Numbered from the stretch's first letter, positions 1 through 8,686 are shown. The stretch is 64,000 bases of DNA from Sinorhizobium fredii NGR234 (GCF_000018545.1 NC_012587.1:1612001-1676000), one strand, 5' to 3'. The notes: generated by a model not told the origin, from the sequence alone. Translations and numbers: made by a program.

Positions 1-402
1 GTCGAAGCTGTTGGACAGGCCGCGCAGCTTCGCCGTTCCGGGCATGAATTGAGCGATCCCTTCGGCGCCCTTGGGGCTGACGGCGTCCGGTTGGAACAGG
101 CTTTCGCGCCAGATCAGCCGTGCGAAGAAGGGCGGAGGCAGGCCGTTTGCCTCGGCATAGTGTTCGATGATGCCGCATACGTCCCGGGCGAAATTCTCTC
201 GGCTGATACAGAGGGGAACCGGCGGCTTCGCCGTGGAAACACCGGAGTAAACGCATTTGCGCGCGACCGGAGCGTCGGTTCGGGCGTTCCCGATACCGGC
301 AAGGGCGATTGTGAACAGCAGCGTAGCCCCGGCAGCGCACGCCAGACGTCCCATTCGGTTGCCCCAGATGTGGCATCGGCCCGCTCTGCTCGGTTTGACC
401 AT
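1..402 (-). CDS. Lytic murein transglycosylase (SLT domain), 3' part outside window
   Basis: The frame is open from an ATG at 402 to the window edge (134 codons, no stop), so the C-terminal part of the gene is missing. A GAGGAG ribosome site lies just upstream. The N-terminus has a signal-type hydrophobic stretch (about residues 18-40). Further on, the typical SLT core is visible: RLIWRESLF with the catalytic-type glutamate, then PKGAEGIAQFMPGTAKL. The family cleaves peptidoglycan glycan strands in the periplasm, forming 1,6-anhydro ends. It lies downstream of the two sRNAs on the same strand, but their terminators make co-transcription unlikely. Family assignment is firm; the exact paralogue is unknown. 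Confidence 0.85.
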   Translation of the reverse strand, partial: MVKPSRAGRCHIWGNRMGRLACAAGATLLFTIALAGIGNARTDAPVARKCVYSGVSTAKPPVPLCISRENFARDVCGIIEHYAEANGLPPPFFARLIWRESLFQPDAVSPKGAEGIAQFMPGTAKLRGLSNSFD

Positions 403-510
403 ACGGCTCCTCGGCGATGAACGCGTGATCACAAATAGCATTTTCGCTGACGACGAGAAACAGGGCAGACGCGGCAACCGGCAGCGTCGCAACCACGGCC
501 GGCACGGAAC

Positions 511-626
511 AAAAAAAGAGGGCCACAAGCGAACTTGGGCCCTGTCAGTTGTGAAGGTTGGAAACCTCCAGAGGGGAACAGCTGATGCGACGGCCGGGGA
601 GGAGGAAGCCGCCAGGTGCACCAACC
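511..626 (-). ncRNA. abcR1: AbcR-family trans-acting sRNA, copy 1
   Basis: This is the first of two homologous tandem units. On the minus strand it ends in an intrinsic terminator: a GGGCC/GGCCC hairpin with an inner CAAG/CTTG stem (519-543), followed by seven U (511-517). A CU-rich single-stranded segment, TTCCTCCTCCCC (about 597-608), fits the CUCCC anti-Shine-Dalgarno motif of AbcR (alpha-r15) sRNAs, which repress ABC-transporter mRNAs through Hfq. The start is inferred about 7 nt after a clear -10 box. The ~116-nt length, the tandem layout and the neighbouring lsrB match the S. meliloti pair. The choice of abcR1 rather than abcR2 is from memory. Confidence 0.85.
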
Positions 627-632
627 AAAAGC

Positions 633-661
633 TATATGGGGAACGCCGCGCGACCGTTCAA
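633..661 (-). promoter_or_regulatory. Promoter of AbcR copy 1
   Basis: On the minus strand TTGAAC (656-661) and CATATA (633-638) are separated by exactly 17 bp. This is close to the alphaproteobacterial housekeeping pattern CTTGAC-N17-CTATAT. It places the start near 626 and agrees with the sRNA length set by the downstream terminator. Confidence 0.75.
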
Positions 662-710
662 TGGCTCCGCAACAGATTTTCGCAACTGAAGGCTGTGCGT
701 GTTTGCGGGC

Positions 711-830
711 AAAAAAAGAGGGCCGCAAGAAAACTTGGGCCCTTGTAGTTGTGAAGGTAATTAAAACCTCCAGAGGGGAACAGCTGCTGCGGTGGCACTG
801 GGAGGAGAAGCCACCAAAGATGCATCAGCT
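711..830 (-). ncRNA. abcR2: AbcR-family trans-acting sRNA, copy 2
   Basis: This second tandem unit lies exactly 200 bp from the first, measured terminator to terminator. It shares the 3' half with copy 1: the GGGCC/GGCCC terminator hairpin (719-743) with a U7 tail (711-717), and the conserved CTGTTCCCCTCTGGAGGTTT block just before it. The 5' half differs apart from a CTCCTCCCAG segment, the presumed anti-Shine-Dalgarno seed. Predicted length is about 120 nt. In relatives one AbcR copy is activated by the LysR regulator VtlR/LsrB, whose gene lies 200 bp upstream here. Confidence 0.83.
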
Positions 831-836
831 GGGTTT

Positions 837-865
837 GGTATGCTGCTTTTTTGGGCGAGGAGCAA
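837..865 (-). promoter_or_regulatory. Weak promoter of AbcR copy 2
   Basis: TTGCTC (860-865) and CATACC (837-842) on the minus strand have a 17-bp spacer. Both boxes are poorer than those of copy 1, which would suit a promoter that needs an activator. The adjacent LysR gene product LsrB/VtlR is the obvious candidate. The boxes are seen; activator dependence is inference. Confidence 0.5.
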
Positions 866-1036
866 TCATTTAATATGCATGACAGCCATGCCGTCCGCGC
901 ATTCCTGCATATTTTTGCATCGCACAAAAAGGCTTGCTCTGCGCCGATGCTTCGGGCGCAAAAATACTTCCTCAAAAAACAAGGGCTTAACGGTGGGATT
1001 GGCAACTGCCCATAAATCGAGCAATCGCGCTGGGCG

Positions 1037-1945
1037 TCAGAAATTCCAGTTGCGGGCCTTGGCGACAATATAGTCGCGGAAGACCTTCAGCTTCGCGGCG
1101 TTCTTCATTTCGTCCGGATAGCAGAAATAGGTATCGAAAGAAGGGATGTCGGCACTGATCGGCAACTGAATCAGGCCCGGGTCCCGGCCGACGATATAGT
1201 CGGGAAGCATGGCAATGCCGATCCCAAGCAGGCAAGCGCGCTTGATCGAGGTCTGGCTGTTGATCTGCAAGTGCGAGACGCGCGGATTGTCCGGATCCCT
1301 CCCGGCGATCTCCAGCCAGTTGACGTCAAGCAGATAGTTGGGTGCCGGTTCGCCGAAGGTGATGATGCGATGATTGTCGAGGTCCTGGATCGACTGCGGC
1401 TCGCCGTTCTTGTTGATGTAGGAGGGCGCGGCATAGATGTGCATGTGCACCGTGAACAGCTTGCGCTGGATCAGGTCCGACTGCTGCGGCTGGCGCAGGC
1501 GGATGGCGCAGTCGGCGTGTCGCATGTTCACGTCGAGCTCTTCATTGTCGAGAATGAGCTGGACCTGGACATCCGGGTAGAGCGCCATGAATTCCTGGAT
1601 CTTGTCGGTCAACCAGCCCTGGCCGAGACCGACGGTCGTGGTGATGCGCAGCTTGCCGCTTGGCTTGTCGGTAGTCTCGCTCAACTGCGCCTTGACGCTT
1701 TCGAGCTTCATCAGCACTTCGTGCGCCGTCCGGTAGAGCATTTCGCCCTGTTCGGTCAGAATCAACCCGCGCGCATGGCGATGAAACAGCTTGATGCCGA
1801 CATCCTGCTCGAGCGCGCTGACCTGCCGGCTGATGGCGGATTGCGAGAGGTGGAGTTTGTCTGCCGCATGCGTGAACGAGCCGGCCTCTGCCGCCGCATG
1901 AAATATGCGCAGTTTATCCCAGTCTAGCGACATGAAATCCCCCAT
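1037..1945 (-). CDS. lsrB: LysR-type regulator LsrB/VtlR
   Basis: The protein has an N-terminal winged HTH (FTHAADKLHLSQSAISRQV) and a LysR substrate-binding domain, as expected for a ~300-residue family member. With the start at MGDFM (1945) it has 302 residues and cysteines at 146, 238 and 275, the numbering I recall for the redox-sensing cysteines of S. meliloti LsrB. A start 12 bp further in (1933, MSLDWD) has the better GGGGGA ribosome site, so 298 residues is possible. LsrB links oxidative stress, LPS and symbiosis. Its homologue VtlR controls an AbcR sRNA in Brucella and Agrobacterium. Both context partners (AbcR pair, trxB) are present. Confidence 0.9.
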   Translation of the reverse strand: MGDFMSLDWDKLRIFHAAAEAGSFTHAADKLHLSQSAISRQVSALEQDVGIKLFHRHARGLILTEQGEMLYRTAHEVLMKLESVKAQLSETTDKPSGKLRITTTVGLGQGWLTDKIQEFMALYPDVQVQLILDNEELDVNMRHADCAIRLRQPQQSDLIQRKLFTVHMHIYAAPSYINKNGEPQSIQDLDNHRIITFGEPAPNYLLDVNWLEIAGRDPDNPRVSHLQINSQTSIKRACLLGIGIAMLPDYIVGRDPGLIQLPISADIPSFDTYFCYPDEMKNAAKLKVFRDYIVAKARNWNF

Positions 1946-2048
1946 AAAGGACCGTTCGGGGGACAAGGGCATGTCCTCCGCGCGTCACCGATGCGTCTGT
2001 TCCCACACGGGGCCGCGCTTCTCCAACGTCAGCCCCGTTTTGCAGCTT

Positions 2049-3023
2049 CTATTCGGCTGCAATTGCGACGGGCATATGACCCGCCAGATATTTCTCCGCC
2101 TCGAGCGCCGCCATGCAGCCCATGCCGGCGGCGGTGACCGCCTGGCGATAGATGTCGTCGGTCACGTCGCCGGCCGCAAACACCCCGGCCACATCGGTTG
2201 CGGTCGAGTCCGGCGCCGTCCAGAGATAGCCGTTCGGCTTCTGGCGCAGCTTGCCCTTGAAGAGCTCTACGGCCGGCGCATGACCAATGGCCACGAAGAC
2301 GCCATCGGTCGCCATTTCGGAAACAGCGCCGGTCTTCGTATTGCGAAGCTTCACGCCGTTGACCGAGGCGGGCATCGGCGGCTTTGCCGGTGTGCCGAGA
2401 TATTCGACGACTTCATGATCCCAGACGATCTTGACGTTCGGCTTGGCGAACAGGCGTTCCTGCAGAATCTTTTCCGCCCGGAAGGCGTCGCGCCGATGGA
2501 CGACCGTGACCGACTTGGCGAGGTTCGAGAGATAAAGCGCCTCCTCGACGGCGGAATTGCCGCCACCGACGACGATGACGTCCTTGTTGCGATAGAAAAA
2601 GCCGTCGCAGGTGGCGCAGGCGGAAACGCCGAAGCCCATGAAAGTCGGCTCGGTCTCGATCCCAAGCCACTTGGCCTTGGCGCCGGTCGCGATGATGAGC
2701 GCGTCGGTCGTCCATTCCGTGCCGCTGTCCGTCTTGAGGCGGAACGGCCGCACGGAAAGGTCGACGTCGGTGACGATGTCGTTGACGATCTCCGTGCCGA
2801 CATGGATCGCCTGCTTCAGCATCTGCTCCATCATCCAGGGGCCCTGGACCGGATCCGCATAGCCCGGATAGTTCTCCACATCCGTGGTGATCATCAGCTG
2901 GCCGCCTTGCTCCATGCCGGCAATGAGCACGGGCGAAAGCATGGCGCGGGCCGTATAGATCGCTGCGGTGTAGCCGGCAGGGCCGGAGCCGATGATCAGC
3001 ACTTTTGTGTGGCGGGCGGTCAT
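2049..3023 (-). CDS. trxB: Thioredoxin-disulfide reductase
   Basis: This 324-residue flavoprotein of class-I size transfers electrons from NADPH to thioredoxin in the cytoplasm. Visible features are the FAD-binding GSGPAG (12-17), the redox-active CATC pair (C136, C139), the NADPH-binding VVGGGNSAVEEA (151-162), the HRRD (177-180) that binds the NADPH phosphate, and a C-terminal AAGDVTD FAD motif. It is followed on the same strand by lsrB after 103 bp, an arrangement that suits LsrB's role in redox balance. Confidence 0.97.
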   Translation of the reverse strand: MTARHTKVLIIGSGPAGYTAAIYTARAMLSPVLIAGMEQGGQLMITTDVENYPGYADPVQGPWMMEQMLKQAIHVGTEIVNDIVTDVDLSVRPFRLKTDSGTEWTTDALIIATGAKAKWLGIETEPTFMGFGVSACATCDGFFYRNKDVIVVGGGNSAVEEALYLSNLAKSVTVVHRRDAFRAEKILQERLFAKPNVKIVWDHEVVEYLGTPAKPPMPASVNGVKLRNTKTGAVSEMATDGVFVAIGHAPAVELFKGKLRQKPNGYLWTAPDSTATDVAGVFAAGDVTDDIYRQAVTAAGMGCMAALEAEKYLAGHMPVAIAAE

Positions 3024-3419
3024 GCTTTGGTCCTTAATTTGCCGGACGAACGACTGGTCGAGTCCGGCTGGGGTCGAAAATATCGCCCTAGTTTAGGTAT
3101 TCACAGCGCGCTCTTTCAAGGGCACTGCTGCTGATACACACAAGTGCTTGCGGCCGCACCATGAAATTGACACCAGATCGGGCATTTTTGCATCGCTTTT
3201 GCTGGAAAGTCAGCCAATCCGGTGCCTGTCGGCGGCGAGGTCGCGCGACCGCCGGCGGTGGTAGAAAGGTTTTTGTGCACGCAAGTCGCGGCACTCTCGT
3301 TCAGGGATAGCGTTACGTGCTACCCACAGCATGAGAAATATCGCCCCGGCGAGACCGGCTGGCGGCGGACAAGAGGAACCCCGTGAACCGGGGTCCATGG
3401 AAACGGGGATGTTGGCAAA
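3024..3419. other. Intergenic region between divergent trxB and lrp
   Basis: No convincing coding frame was found in these 396 bp. A 6-bp inverted repeat, ACCCCG/CGGGGT with a 5-nt loop, lies at 3378-3394, 25 bp before the lrp start. It could be part of an Lrp operator or leader, but nothing in the sequence decides this. Confidence 0.5.
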
Positions 3420-3890
3420 ATGGTCCTACGCGTCGACCTCGATGCAATCGACATGAAAATCCTGCGCGAGCTGCAGGGCAATGGCCGAATGACAAATGTG
3501 GAATTGGCCGAACGCGTGGGCATCTCGGCGCCGCCATGCCTGCGCCGCGTTCGCAAACTCGAGGAAGCCGGCGTCATCCGCGGCTACCGCGCGCTTCTGA
3601 ATGCCTCCGCGCTCGGCTATGACCTCGTTGCCTTCTGCATGGTTGGGCTAAAGCACCAGTCGGACGCCAATCTCAAGGCATTTGCCGCCCGCACCGCCTC
3701 ATGGCCGCTCGTTCGCGAGGCCTGGATGGTCTCGGGTGAATCGGACTTTCTGCTTCAGTGCGTGGCCGAGAACCTTGCGGCCTTTCAGGATTTCGTTATT
3801 GAAGAGCTCACTGCGACCGACAATGTCGATACAGTACGGACGATGCTGACGATCCGCCAAGTGAAGGACGCCTGCCAGGTGGAGATCTAG
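3420..3890 (+). CDS. lrp: Lrp/AsnC-family transcriptional regulator
   Basis: The 156-residue protein has the standard two parts: an N-terminal HTH (LDAIDMKILRELQGNGRM, then TNVELAERVGISAPPCLRRV) and a C-terminal RAM ligand-binding domain. Lrp proteins form octamers and sense amino acids. In S. meliloti an lrp gene heads the LPS core region in the same order, so this is very probably its counterpart. No strong Shine-Dalgarno is seen; GGGG 11 bp upstream is the nearest. Confidence 0.93.
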   Translation: MVLRVDLDAIDMKILRELQGNGRMTNVELAERVGISAPPCLRRVRKLEEAGVIRGYRALLNASALGYDLVAFCMVGLKHQSDANLKAFAARTASWPLVREAWMVSGESDFLLQCVAENLAAFQDFVIEELTATDNVDTVRTMLTIRQVKDACQVEI

Positions 3891-3998
3891 CGATGCATCG
3901 CCATTGCCATTCAATCGGGGCGAACTGGGCAGCAGAAACCTGACGCTCGCGACACGAGCCCCCTTCGCACCACGCACGCGGCCGGTCAGAAGATCTCA

Positions 3999-4811
3999 AT
4001 GACGCCAAAGCTCCCGCTCTCCGCCTTCATCATCTGCCTGAACGAGGAGGCCTATCTCGGCAATTGCATCGAGAGCCTCTCGCAATGCGCCGAAATCGTC
4101 ATCGTCGATTCCGGCTCGACCGACGGCACGGCGGCGCTGGTGCAATCCTATATCGACAAGGGCTGGCCCATCCGGTTCATGTACGAACCGTGGCGGGGCT
4201 ATGCCGGGCAGAAGCAATTCGCCCTGGAGCAGTGCGGTCAGCCCTGGTGTTTCAACATCGATGCAGACGAGCGGTTAGACGAGGCGCTGAAGGCTCTGCT
4301 GCCTTCGCTTCTGAACGCTCCGGCAGATATCGTCGGCTGGCGGGTGGCGCGTCGCCCCTATCTGATCGGCTACGGCTATACGCCCGAAAACGTGCGTGAG
4401 CGGCGCAATCTTCGTCTCATCCGCAACGGTTGCGGCCGCTACGACCTTGACCAGAAGGTGCACGAAGGAATTATTCCGGACGGCAAGGCGGGCGCGGCCC
4501 GAACCGGCAGCCTGCTGCATTACAGGCCGCTGATCATCGACGAGCAGATCCTCAAGGAAAACAAGTATTCGACGCTGAAAGCGGATCAGCAGTTCGCGGA
4601 GGGCAGGGCGCTGCGGCCGCACAAGATGCTGTTTGGCCCGCCGCTCTATTTCTACCGGCTTTATTTCCGCAACGGGCTGTGGCGCTGCGGCTTTCCAGGC
4701 TTCATCGAAGCGATGACCGGGGCGGTCTATGCGTTCCTGACCGCGGCTAAGGTCTATCAACGGCATGCGCTGAAAAACCGGCCGAATGTCGACGATGCGC
4801 TTTCCCGCTAG
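3999..4811 (+). CDS. lpsC: LPS core glycosyltransferase, family 2 (LpsC)
   Basis: The 270-residue GT2 (GT-A fold) enzyme shows the usual start LSAFIICLNEEAYL, the nucleotide-sugar loop VDSGSTDGT and a DADERLD motif that supplies the metal-binding aspartates. It resembles WaaE/KdtX-type core transferases. It is the first of the lps genes after lrp, as in S. meliloti. Its TAG stop codon is formed by the first bases of a RIME-type repeat that separates it from lpsD. Sugar specificity cannot be read from the sequence. Confidence 0.9.
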   Translation: MTPKLPLSAFIICLNEEAYLGNCIESLSQCAEIVIVDSGSTDGTAALVQSYIDKGWPIRFMYEPWRGYAGQKQFALEQCGQPWCFNIDADERLDEALKALLPSLLNAPADIVGWRVARRPYLIGYGYTPENVRERRNLRLIRNGCGRYDLDQKVHEGIIPDGKAGAARTGSLLHYRPLIIDEQILKENKYSTLKADQQFAEGRALRPHKMLFGPPLYFYRLYFRNGLWRCGFPGFIEAMTGAVYAFLTAAKVYQRHALKNRPNVDDALSR

Positions 4812-4914
4812 AGCATTTTGCAGGCAGGTGGAATCACCTGCCGTCGCACAAATGCGGCAAAAACAAAGAGATAGGGCGGTCGGCGCGAACGCAGGTAAGC
4901 GCATCCCGCTCTAA
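4809..4914. repeat. RIME-type palindromic intergenic repeat
   Basis: The unit is bounded by TAGAGCATTTTG and CATCCCGCTCTAA and contains an internal 8-bp hairpin, GGCAGGTG/CACCTGCC with loop GAAT (4823-4842). The same outer TAGAGC...GCTCTA ends recur near 20.96 and 25.94 kb. Such mosaic elements are common between Sinorhizobium and Rhizobium genes. It lies between lpsC and lpsD, so it would be transcribed and could act as an mRNA hairpin. Confidence 0.75.
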
Positions 4915-4933
4915 TGCCCGGAAAAGGTGACCT

Positions 4934-5965
4934 ATGAAAGTCATGCATATTCATTTCGGCAAGGAAGGCGGTGCAGAGCGGTTCTTCGTGAATCTGGTCA
5001 ACGCCTTGCACGACAGGGGCGTCGAGCAGCGTGTGCTGATCCGCCCCGGGCGCAGCTGGCGCGGCGAAATCGAGGGTAGCGCACGGATTTACGAGGGTGT
5101 CTTTCGACGGGTCTCGTTGTCGCGATTCTTCTTGGGCTGGCGGATGTCGCGCATCCTCCGGGAGTTCCGGCCCGATGTCATCATGGCCTGGCAACTGCGC
5201 GCCAGCCGCTTCATGCCTCCTTACAAGGATGCCTTCCGCATTTCTCGTCTCGGTGACTATCCGGAGCACCTTGGCTACTACACCAATGTTGAGACGTTGG
5301 TGTGCATCACGCCGGACATCGCCGCCAAGGTGCGCGAATTCGGCTGGCGCCGCGGCGTCGAGGTAATCGCGAACTTCACGCGTGCCACGCCCGTCGCGCC
5401 GATCGCGCGCGCTGAGATGAGAACGCCCGCCGAAGCCTTCGTGGTCGTCGGCATGGGGCGTTTCGTCAAGCGCAAGGGGTTCGACGGGCTGCTTCGCGCC
5501 ATCCAGAAGGTCGAGGGTACCTATCTTTGGCTGCTCGGCGACGGACCCGAGCGGGAGGAGTTGGAGCGGTTGACCGACAATCTCGGCATACGAGATCGTG
5601 TCCGCTTTCCCGGGTGGCAGACCAATGCCTATGGTTACCTCGCCGCTGGCGACGCCTTCGCGATCAACTCGTCGCATGAGCCTCTTGGCAATGTGTGCTT
5701 CGAAGGCTGGGGTGCCGGCAAGCCGACCGTTGCGGCGCGAGCCGAAGGGCCTTCCTGGGTGATGACCGATGAGCGCGATGCCCTGATGGTGGACTGTGGC
5801 GACGACGAGGGCCTTGCAAGCGCGATCCGCAGGCTGCGCGACGATCCGGGATTGCGGGAAAAGCTGAGCGCCGGCGGTCGGGAAACGCTGCAGACGCGCT
5901 TTTCCGAGAAGGCCATTACCGACGCCTATCTCGAACTCTTCGCAAAGGGTGCTGCGCAGCGATGA
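4934..5965 (+). CDS. lpsD: LPS core glycosyltransferase, family 4 (LpsD)
   Basis: The 343-residue GT-B enzyme has a Rossmann-like C-terminal half with GMGRFVKRKGFDGLL and a donor-site region SSHEPLGNVCFEGWGAGKP (the EX7E-type glutamates). It is clearly paralogous to the next gene: both begin MKVMH.HFGK.GGAERFFV.LVNAL and end with an EKAITDAYLELFA-like tail, which suggests tandem duplication. It overlaps lpsE by 4 bp (ATGA), indicating coupled translation. Role: addition of a core sugar to lipid A-core on the cytoplasmic face. The donor sugar is not deducible. Confidence 0.9.
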   Translation: MKVMHIHFGKEGGAERFFVNLVNALHDRGVEQRVLIRPGRSWRGEIEGSARIYEGVFRRVSLSRFFLGWRMSRILREFRPDVIMAWQLRASRFMPPYKDAFRISRLGDYPEHLGYYTNVETLVCITPDIAAKVREFGWRRGVEVIANFTRATPVAPIARAEMRTPAEAFVVVGMGRFVKRKGFDGLLRAIQKVEGTYLWLLGDGPEREELERLTDNLGIRDRVRFPGWQTNAYGYLAAGDAFAINSSHEPLGNVCFEGWGAGKPTVAARAEGPSWVMTDERDALMVDCGDDEGLASAIRRLRDDPGLREKLSAGGRETLQTRFSEKAITDAYLELFAKGAAQR

Positions 5966-6984
5966 AAGTCATGCACTTCCACTTCGGCAAGGATGGCGGC
6001 GCCGAGCGCTTTTTCGTCCATCTCGTCAATGCCCTTGCCGAACGCGGTGTCGAGCAGACCTCGGTCATCCGGCCCGACCGACAGTGGCGCTCCGAAATCG
6101 AAGGTGCGACCAGGATAACGGAAAGTAATTTCCGGAACCTGTCGCTCGATCGTCTGCTCCTGCCGCGCAAGGTGATGCATATGGCGCGGCGCGATAGGCC
6201 GAACGCGCTGATGGCCTGGGCACCGCGCGCCAGCCAACTGATGCCGGCCTACAGAGGGTGCATCAAGATTTCCCGGCTCGGCGACTATCCGCCACGCCTC
6301 GACTATTTTCGCAACACGGATTGCATCGTCTGCAATACGCCCGGGATCGCCGAACACGTCCGCAAGCTTGGCTGGAAGCGGGACATCGAGGTCATTTCCA
6401 ACTTCACCAGCACCGAGCGTGTTGAACCGATCAGCCGAACGACGCTCGACACGCCGGAGGACGCACCCGTCGTCATGTCGATGGGCCGGTTCGTGGAACG
6501 GAAGGGTTTCCACACGCTGATCGAGGCGGTCGCCAAAGTGCCCGGCGTTTACCTCTGGCTGCTGGGCGATGGTGAGGAGCGCGAGAACCTCGAAAAGCTC
6601 GCAACCGATTTGGGTGCCGCGAACCGGGTCCGCTTCGCCGGTTGGCAGAAGGACACAAGACCGTTCCTAGCGGCGGCCGACATCTTCGTCATGGCTTCGA
6701 GCCACGAACCGCTTGGCAATGTCATCCTGGAAGCGTGGGCGCAGGGAACGCCCGTCGTCTCAAGTCGCTCCGAAGGCCCGCAATGGTTCATGCGCGATAA
6801 CGAAAACGGTCTGATGGTCGACATCGGCGATACCGATGGCTTCGCGCGCGCGATCGAGCGCATCGCCAACGACCGCACCTTGGGAGCCGCACTCGCCGAA
6901 CGGGGACACGAGACGCTGGTCGGCCAGTTCTCCAAGCAGGCGATCACCGATGCCTATCTGAGGCTGTTCGCCTCGAAGCGGTAA
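5962..6984 (+). CDS. lpsE: LPS core glycosyltransferase, family 4 (LpsE)
   Basis: The 340-residue paralogue of LpsD has the same N-terminal block, a GT4 motif MGRFVERKGFHTLIEA and the donor-site segment SSHEPLGNVILEAWAQG. Its start codon overlaps the lpsD stop. The gene ends 8 bp before the end of convergent lpsB, so transcripts of the two strands must terminate close together or overlap. Gene name follows the S. meliloti order; substrate is not established by sequence. Confidence 0.9.
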   Translation: MKVMHFHFGKDGGAERFFVHLVNALAERGVEQTSVIRPDRQWRSEIEGATRITESNFRNLSLDRLLLPRKVMHMARRDRPNALMAWAPRASQLMPAYRGCIKISRLGDYPPRLDYFRNTDCIVCNTPGIAEHVRKLGWKRDIEVISNFTSTERVEPISRTTLDTPEDAPVVMSMGRFVERKGFHTLIEAVAKVPGVYLWLLGDGEERENLEKLATDLGAANRVRFAGWQKDTRPFLAAADIFVMASSHEPLGNVILEAWAQGTPVVSSRSEGPQWFMRDNENGLMVDIGDTDGFARAIERIANDRTLGAALAERGHETLVGQFSKQAITDAYLRLFASKR

Positions 6985-6992
6985 CCCGCCGG

Positions 6993-8048
6993 TCAGCGCA
7001 TCAGCCTGTCGTAGATCGCGCCGATTGCCTGAGCTTCGCCGTCGATGGCGAAATTCCTCGACGCGCGCGACAGACCGTTGGCAGCGGCAGCGGCAAGCCG
7101 CGGCAGGTCATCCATGAATGCGGCCGCACCATCGACCATCGCCTCAAGATTCCCCGCCGGAATGATAAGCCCTGTTTCGTGCGGCCCCTCCGCAATCAAT
7201 TCGGAGAAAGCCCCGACGTCGCTTGCCACGACCGGCACGCCGCTCGCCATTGCCTCGAGCGGTGTCAGGCCAAAACCCTCCCAGCGCTGCGGTGCGACGA
7301 ACAGATCGAGGGCGCGGTACCAATCGGGAATATTCGTGTGTTCGCCGACGAACAATATGCGGTCGGCGAGTCCCGCCTTGGCGACGCGGTCCTTCAATTC
7401 AGCCTCGAAGGCGAGGTGAGGGCCGGTGGCGCGTCCGGCGACGATCGCGCCCCATTCGGGTCGGCTGGGCAAAAGGGCAATCATGCTGTCGACAAAGAGG
7501 TCGGTCCCCTTCTGATGTCGAACACGGCCGAAACAACCGGCATATTTCCTGGACGGATCGAGATCGAGCGCCCGTTTCGCCGTCGCCTTGTCGACAGGCG
7601 GCCGGAACCGATGCGTATCGATCCCATGCAGGATCACGGTGCTCGGAACCTCCAGATAGGCGGCGGTCTTCGCGCTGGTGGCGATCACCGCGTCCATCCG
7701 GCTGATCAGGAACTTGCTCCACCCGGTATGCCGCCGCTGCGAGGCGGAGGTGAAGACGATCCGGATCTTCATCCGCAGCAGATCGCGCAGGAGAATAGCC
7801 GGCAGCATTTCGACATTGCGGCGCGCATGCCAGACGCGACAGCGGCGGCCTGCCGGCTTCTGCCAGAGGTGGATCAGATCGCGAAACCGGACGGACGGCA
7901 GACTCTTGGGAAGCCCGGACCCGAGCACCGCGATCTTCTGTCCAAGGTTGCGCTGAACGGGAATGAGCTGGATGATCGTCGAAGTGACACCGGAGAGACG
8001 GCGCTTGAAATTGGGCGCAATGATCTCGATGTCCCGGATATCGGCCAC
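6993..8048 (-). CDS. lpsB: LPS core mannosyltransferase LpsB
   Basis: The 351-residue GT4 enzyme has CFGRVRHQKGTDLFVDSM in the donor domain and APQRWEGFGLTPLEAMASGVPVVASD, with the two conserved glutamates 8 residues apart. In S. meliloti LpsB is a mannosyltransferase needed for the LPS inner core and for effective symbiosis. It has the same length and the same greA neighbour. It is encoded opposite to lpsCDE, and its own leader (8049-8186) lies downstream of greA, so greA readthrough could feed it. Confidence 0.92.
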   Translation of the reverse strand: MADIRDIEIIAPNFKRRLSGVTSTIIQLIPVQRNLGQKIAVLGSGLPKSLPSVRFRDLIHLWQKPAGRRCRVWHARRNVEMLPAILLRDLLRMKIRIVFTSASQRRHTGWSKFLISRMDAVIATSAKTAAYLEVPSTVILHGIDTHRFRPPVDKATAKRALDLDPSRKYAGCFGRVRHQKGTDLFVDSMIALLPSRPEWGAIVAGRATGPHLAFEAELKDRVAKAGLADRILFVGEHTNIPDWYRALDLFVAPQRWEGFGLTPLEAMASGVPVVASDVGAFSELIAEGPHETGLIIPAGNLEAMVDGAAAFMDDLPRLAAAAANGLSRASRNFAIDGEAQAIGAIYDRLMR

Positions 8049-8186
8049 GTGAGCGCGCTCCTTGCGCCTCTAGCTTCAGGTTCTTTGGGGAAGAGAGGGG
8101 CGGAACGAATGCCGCGCCCTGAAGGGAATGGGCGAGGTCCAATCACCCCGCCGCGTTTCCGTGTTTCTGCTGTCGGCCTCGGGCGA

Positions 8187-8663
8187 TCAGCCCCACTGAA
8201 CGGCGAGGATTTCGTAGGCCTTGGAGCCGCCCGGTGCATTCACCTCGATCGAGTCGCCAACCTCCTTGCCGATCAGCGCGCGGGCGATCGGCGAGGAGAT
8301 CGAGATTCGGCCGGCCTTGACGTCGGCTTCCTGGTCGCCAACGATCTGGTAGGTCTTTTCCTCCTCGGTGTCCTCGTCGACGAGTTTGACCCTGGCGCCG
8401 AACTTGATCTTCGAGCCGGACATCTTCGAAAGATCGATGACCTCCGCCCGGGCGATCAGATCCTCGAGCTCGGAAACACGGCCCTCGTTGTGGCTCTGCG
8501 CCTCCTTGGCGGCATGGTATTCGGCATTTTCCGACAGGTCCCCATGGGCACGTGCTTCGGCGATCGCCTCGATGATTCGCGGGCGTTCTTCCTGTTGGCG
8601 CCAGCGCAGCTCCTCCTGCAGATTGGCGAATCCACCCTGGGTCATCGGAACCTTGTCGACCAT
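8187..8663 (-). CDS. greA: Transcription elongation factor GreA
   Basis: The start at 8663 gives 158 residues, the usual GreA length. The N-terminal coiled coil contains [30 protein letters not shown] with the two acidic tip residues (D and E of DLSENAEY) that stimulate RNA polymerase cleavage. The C-terminal FKBP-like domain ends [12 protein letters not shown]. An upstream extension of the open frame is not GreA-like. An AAGGAC site lies 8 bp before the ATG. The 289-bp leader holds two strong hairpins (see the terminator and hairpin entries). Confidence 0.96.
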   Translation of the reverse strand: MVDKVPMTQGGFANLQEELRWRQQEERPRIIEAIAEARAHGDLSENAEYHAAKEAQSHNEGRVSELEDLIARAEVIDLSKMSGSKIKFGARVKLVDEDTEEEKTYQIVGDQEADVKAGRISISSPIARALIGKEVGDSIEVNAPGGSKAYEILAVQWG

Positions 8664-8686
8664 TTCATTGTCCTTTATCAAGCGCG

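Noticed and set aside
511..830. Two similar units 200 bp apart, considered as a CRISPR-like or tandem repeat
   Set aside because: There are only two copies of ~120 nt, each with its own promoter and terminator, which fits duplicated sRNA genes.
257..1073. Several open frames on both strands in the sRNA region
   Set aside because: They cross the terminators and promoters of the two AbcR RNAs and have no ribosome sites; similarity between them comes from the sRNA duplication.
3088..3577. Minus-strand frames between trxB and lrp
   Set aside because: They overlap the start of lrp or lie in the intergenic region, with no ribosome site or family resemblance.
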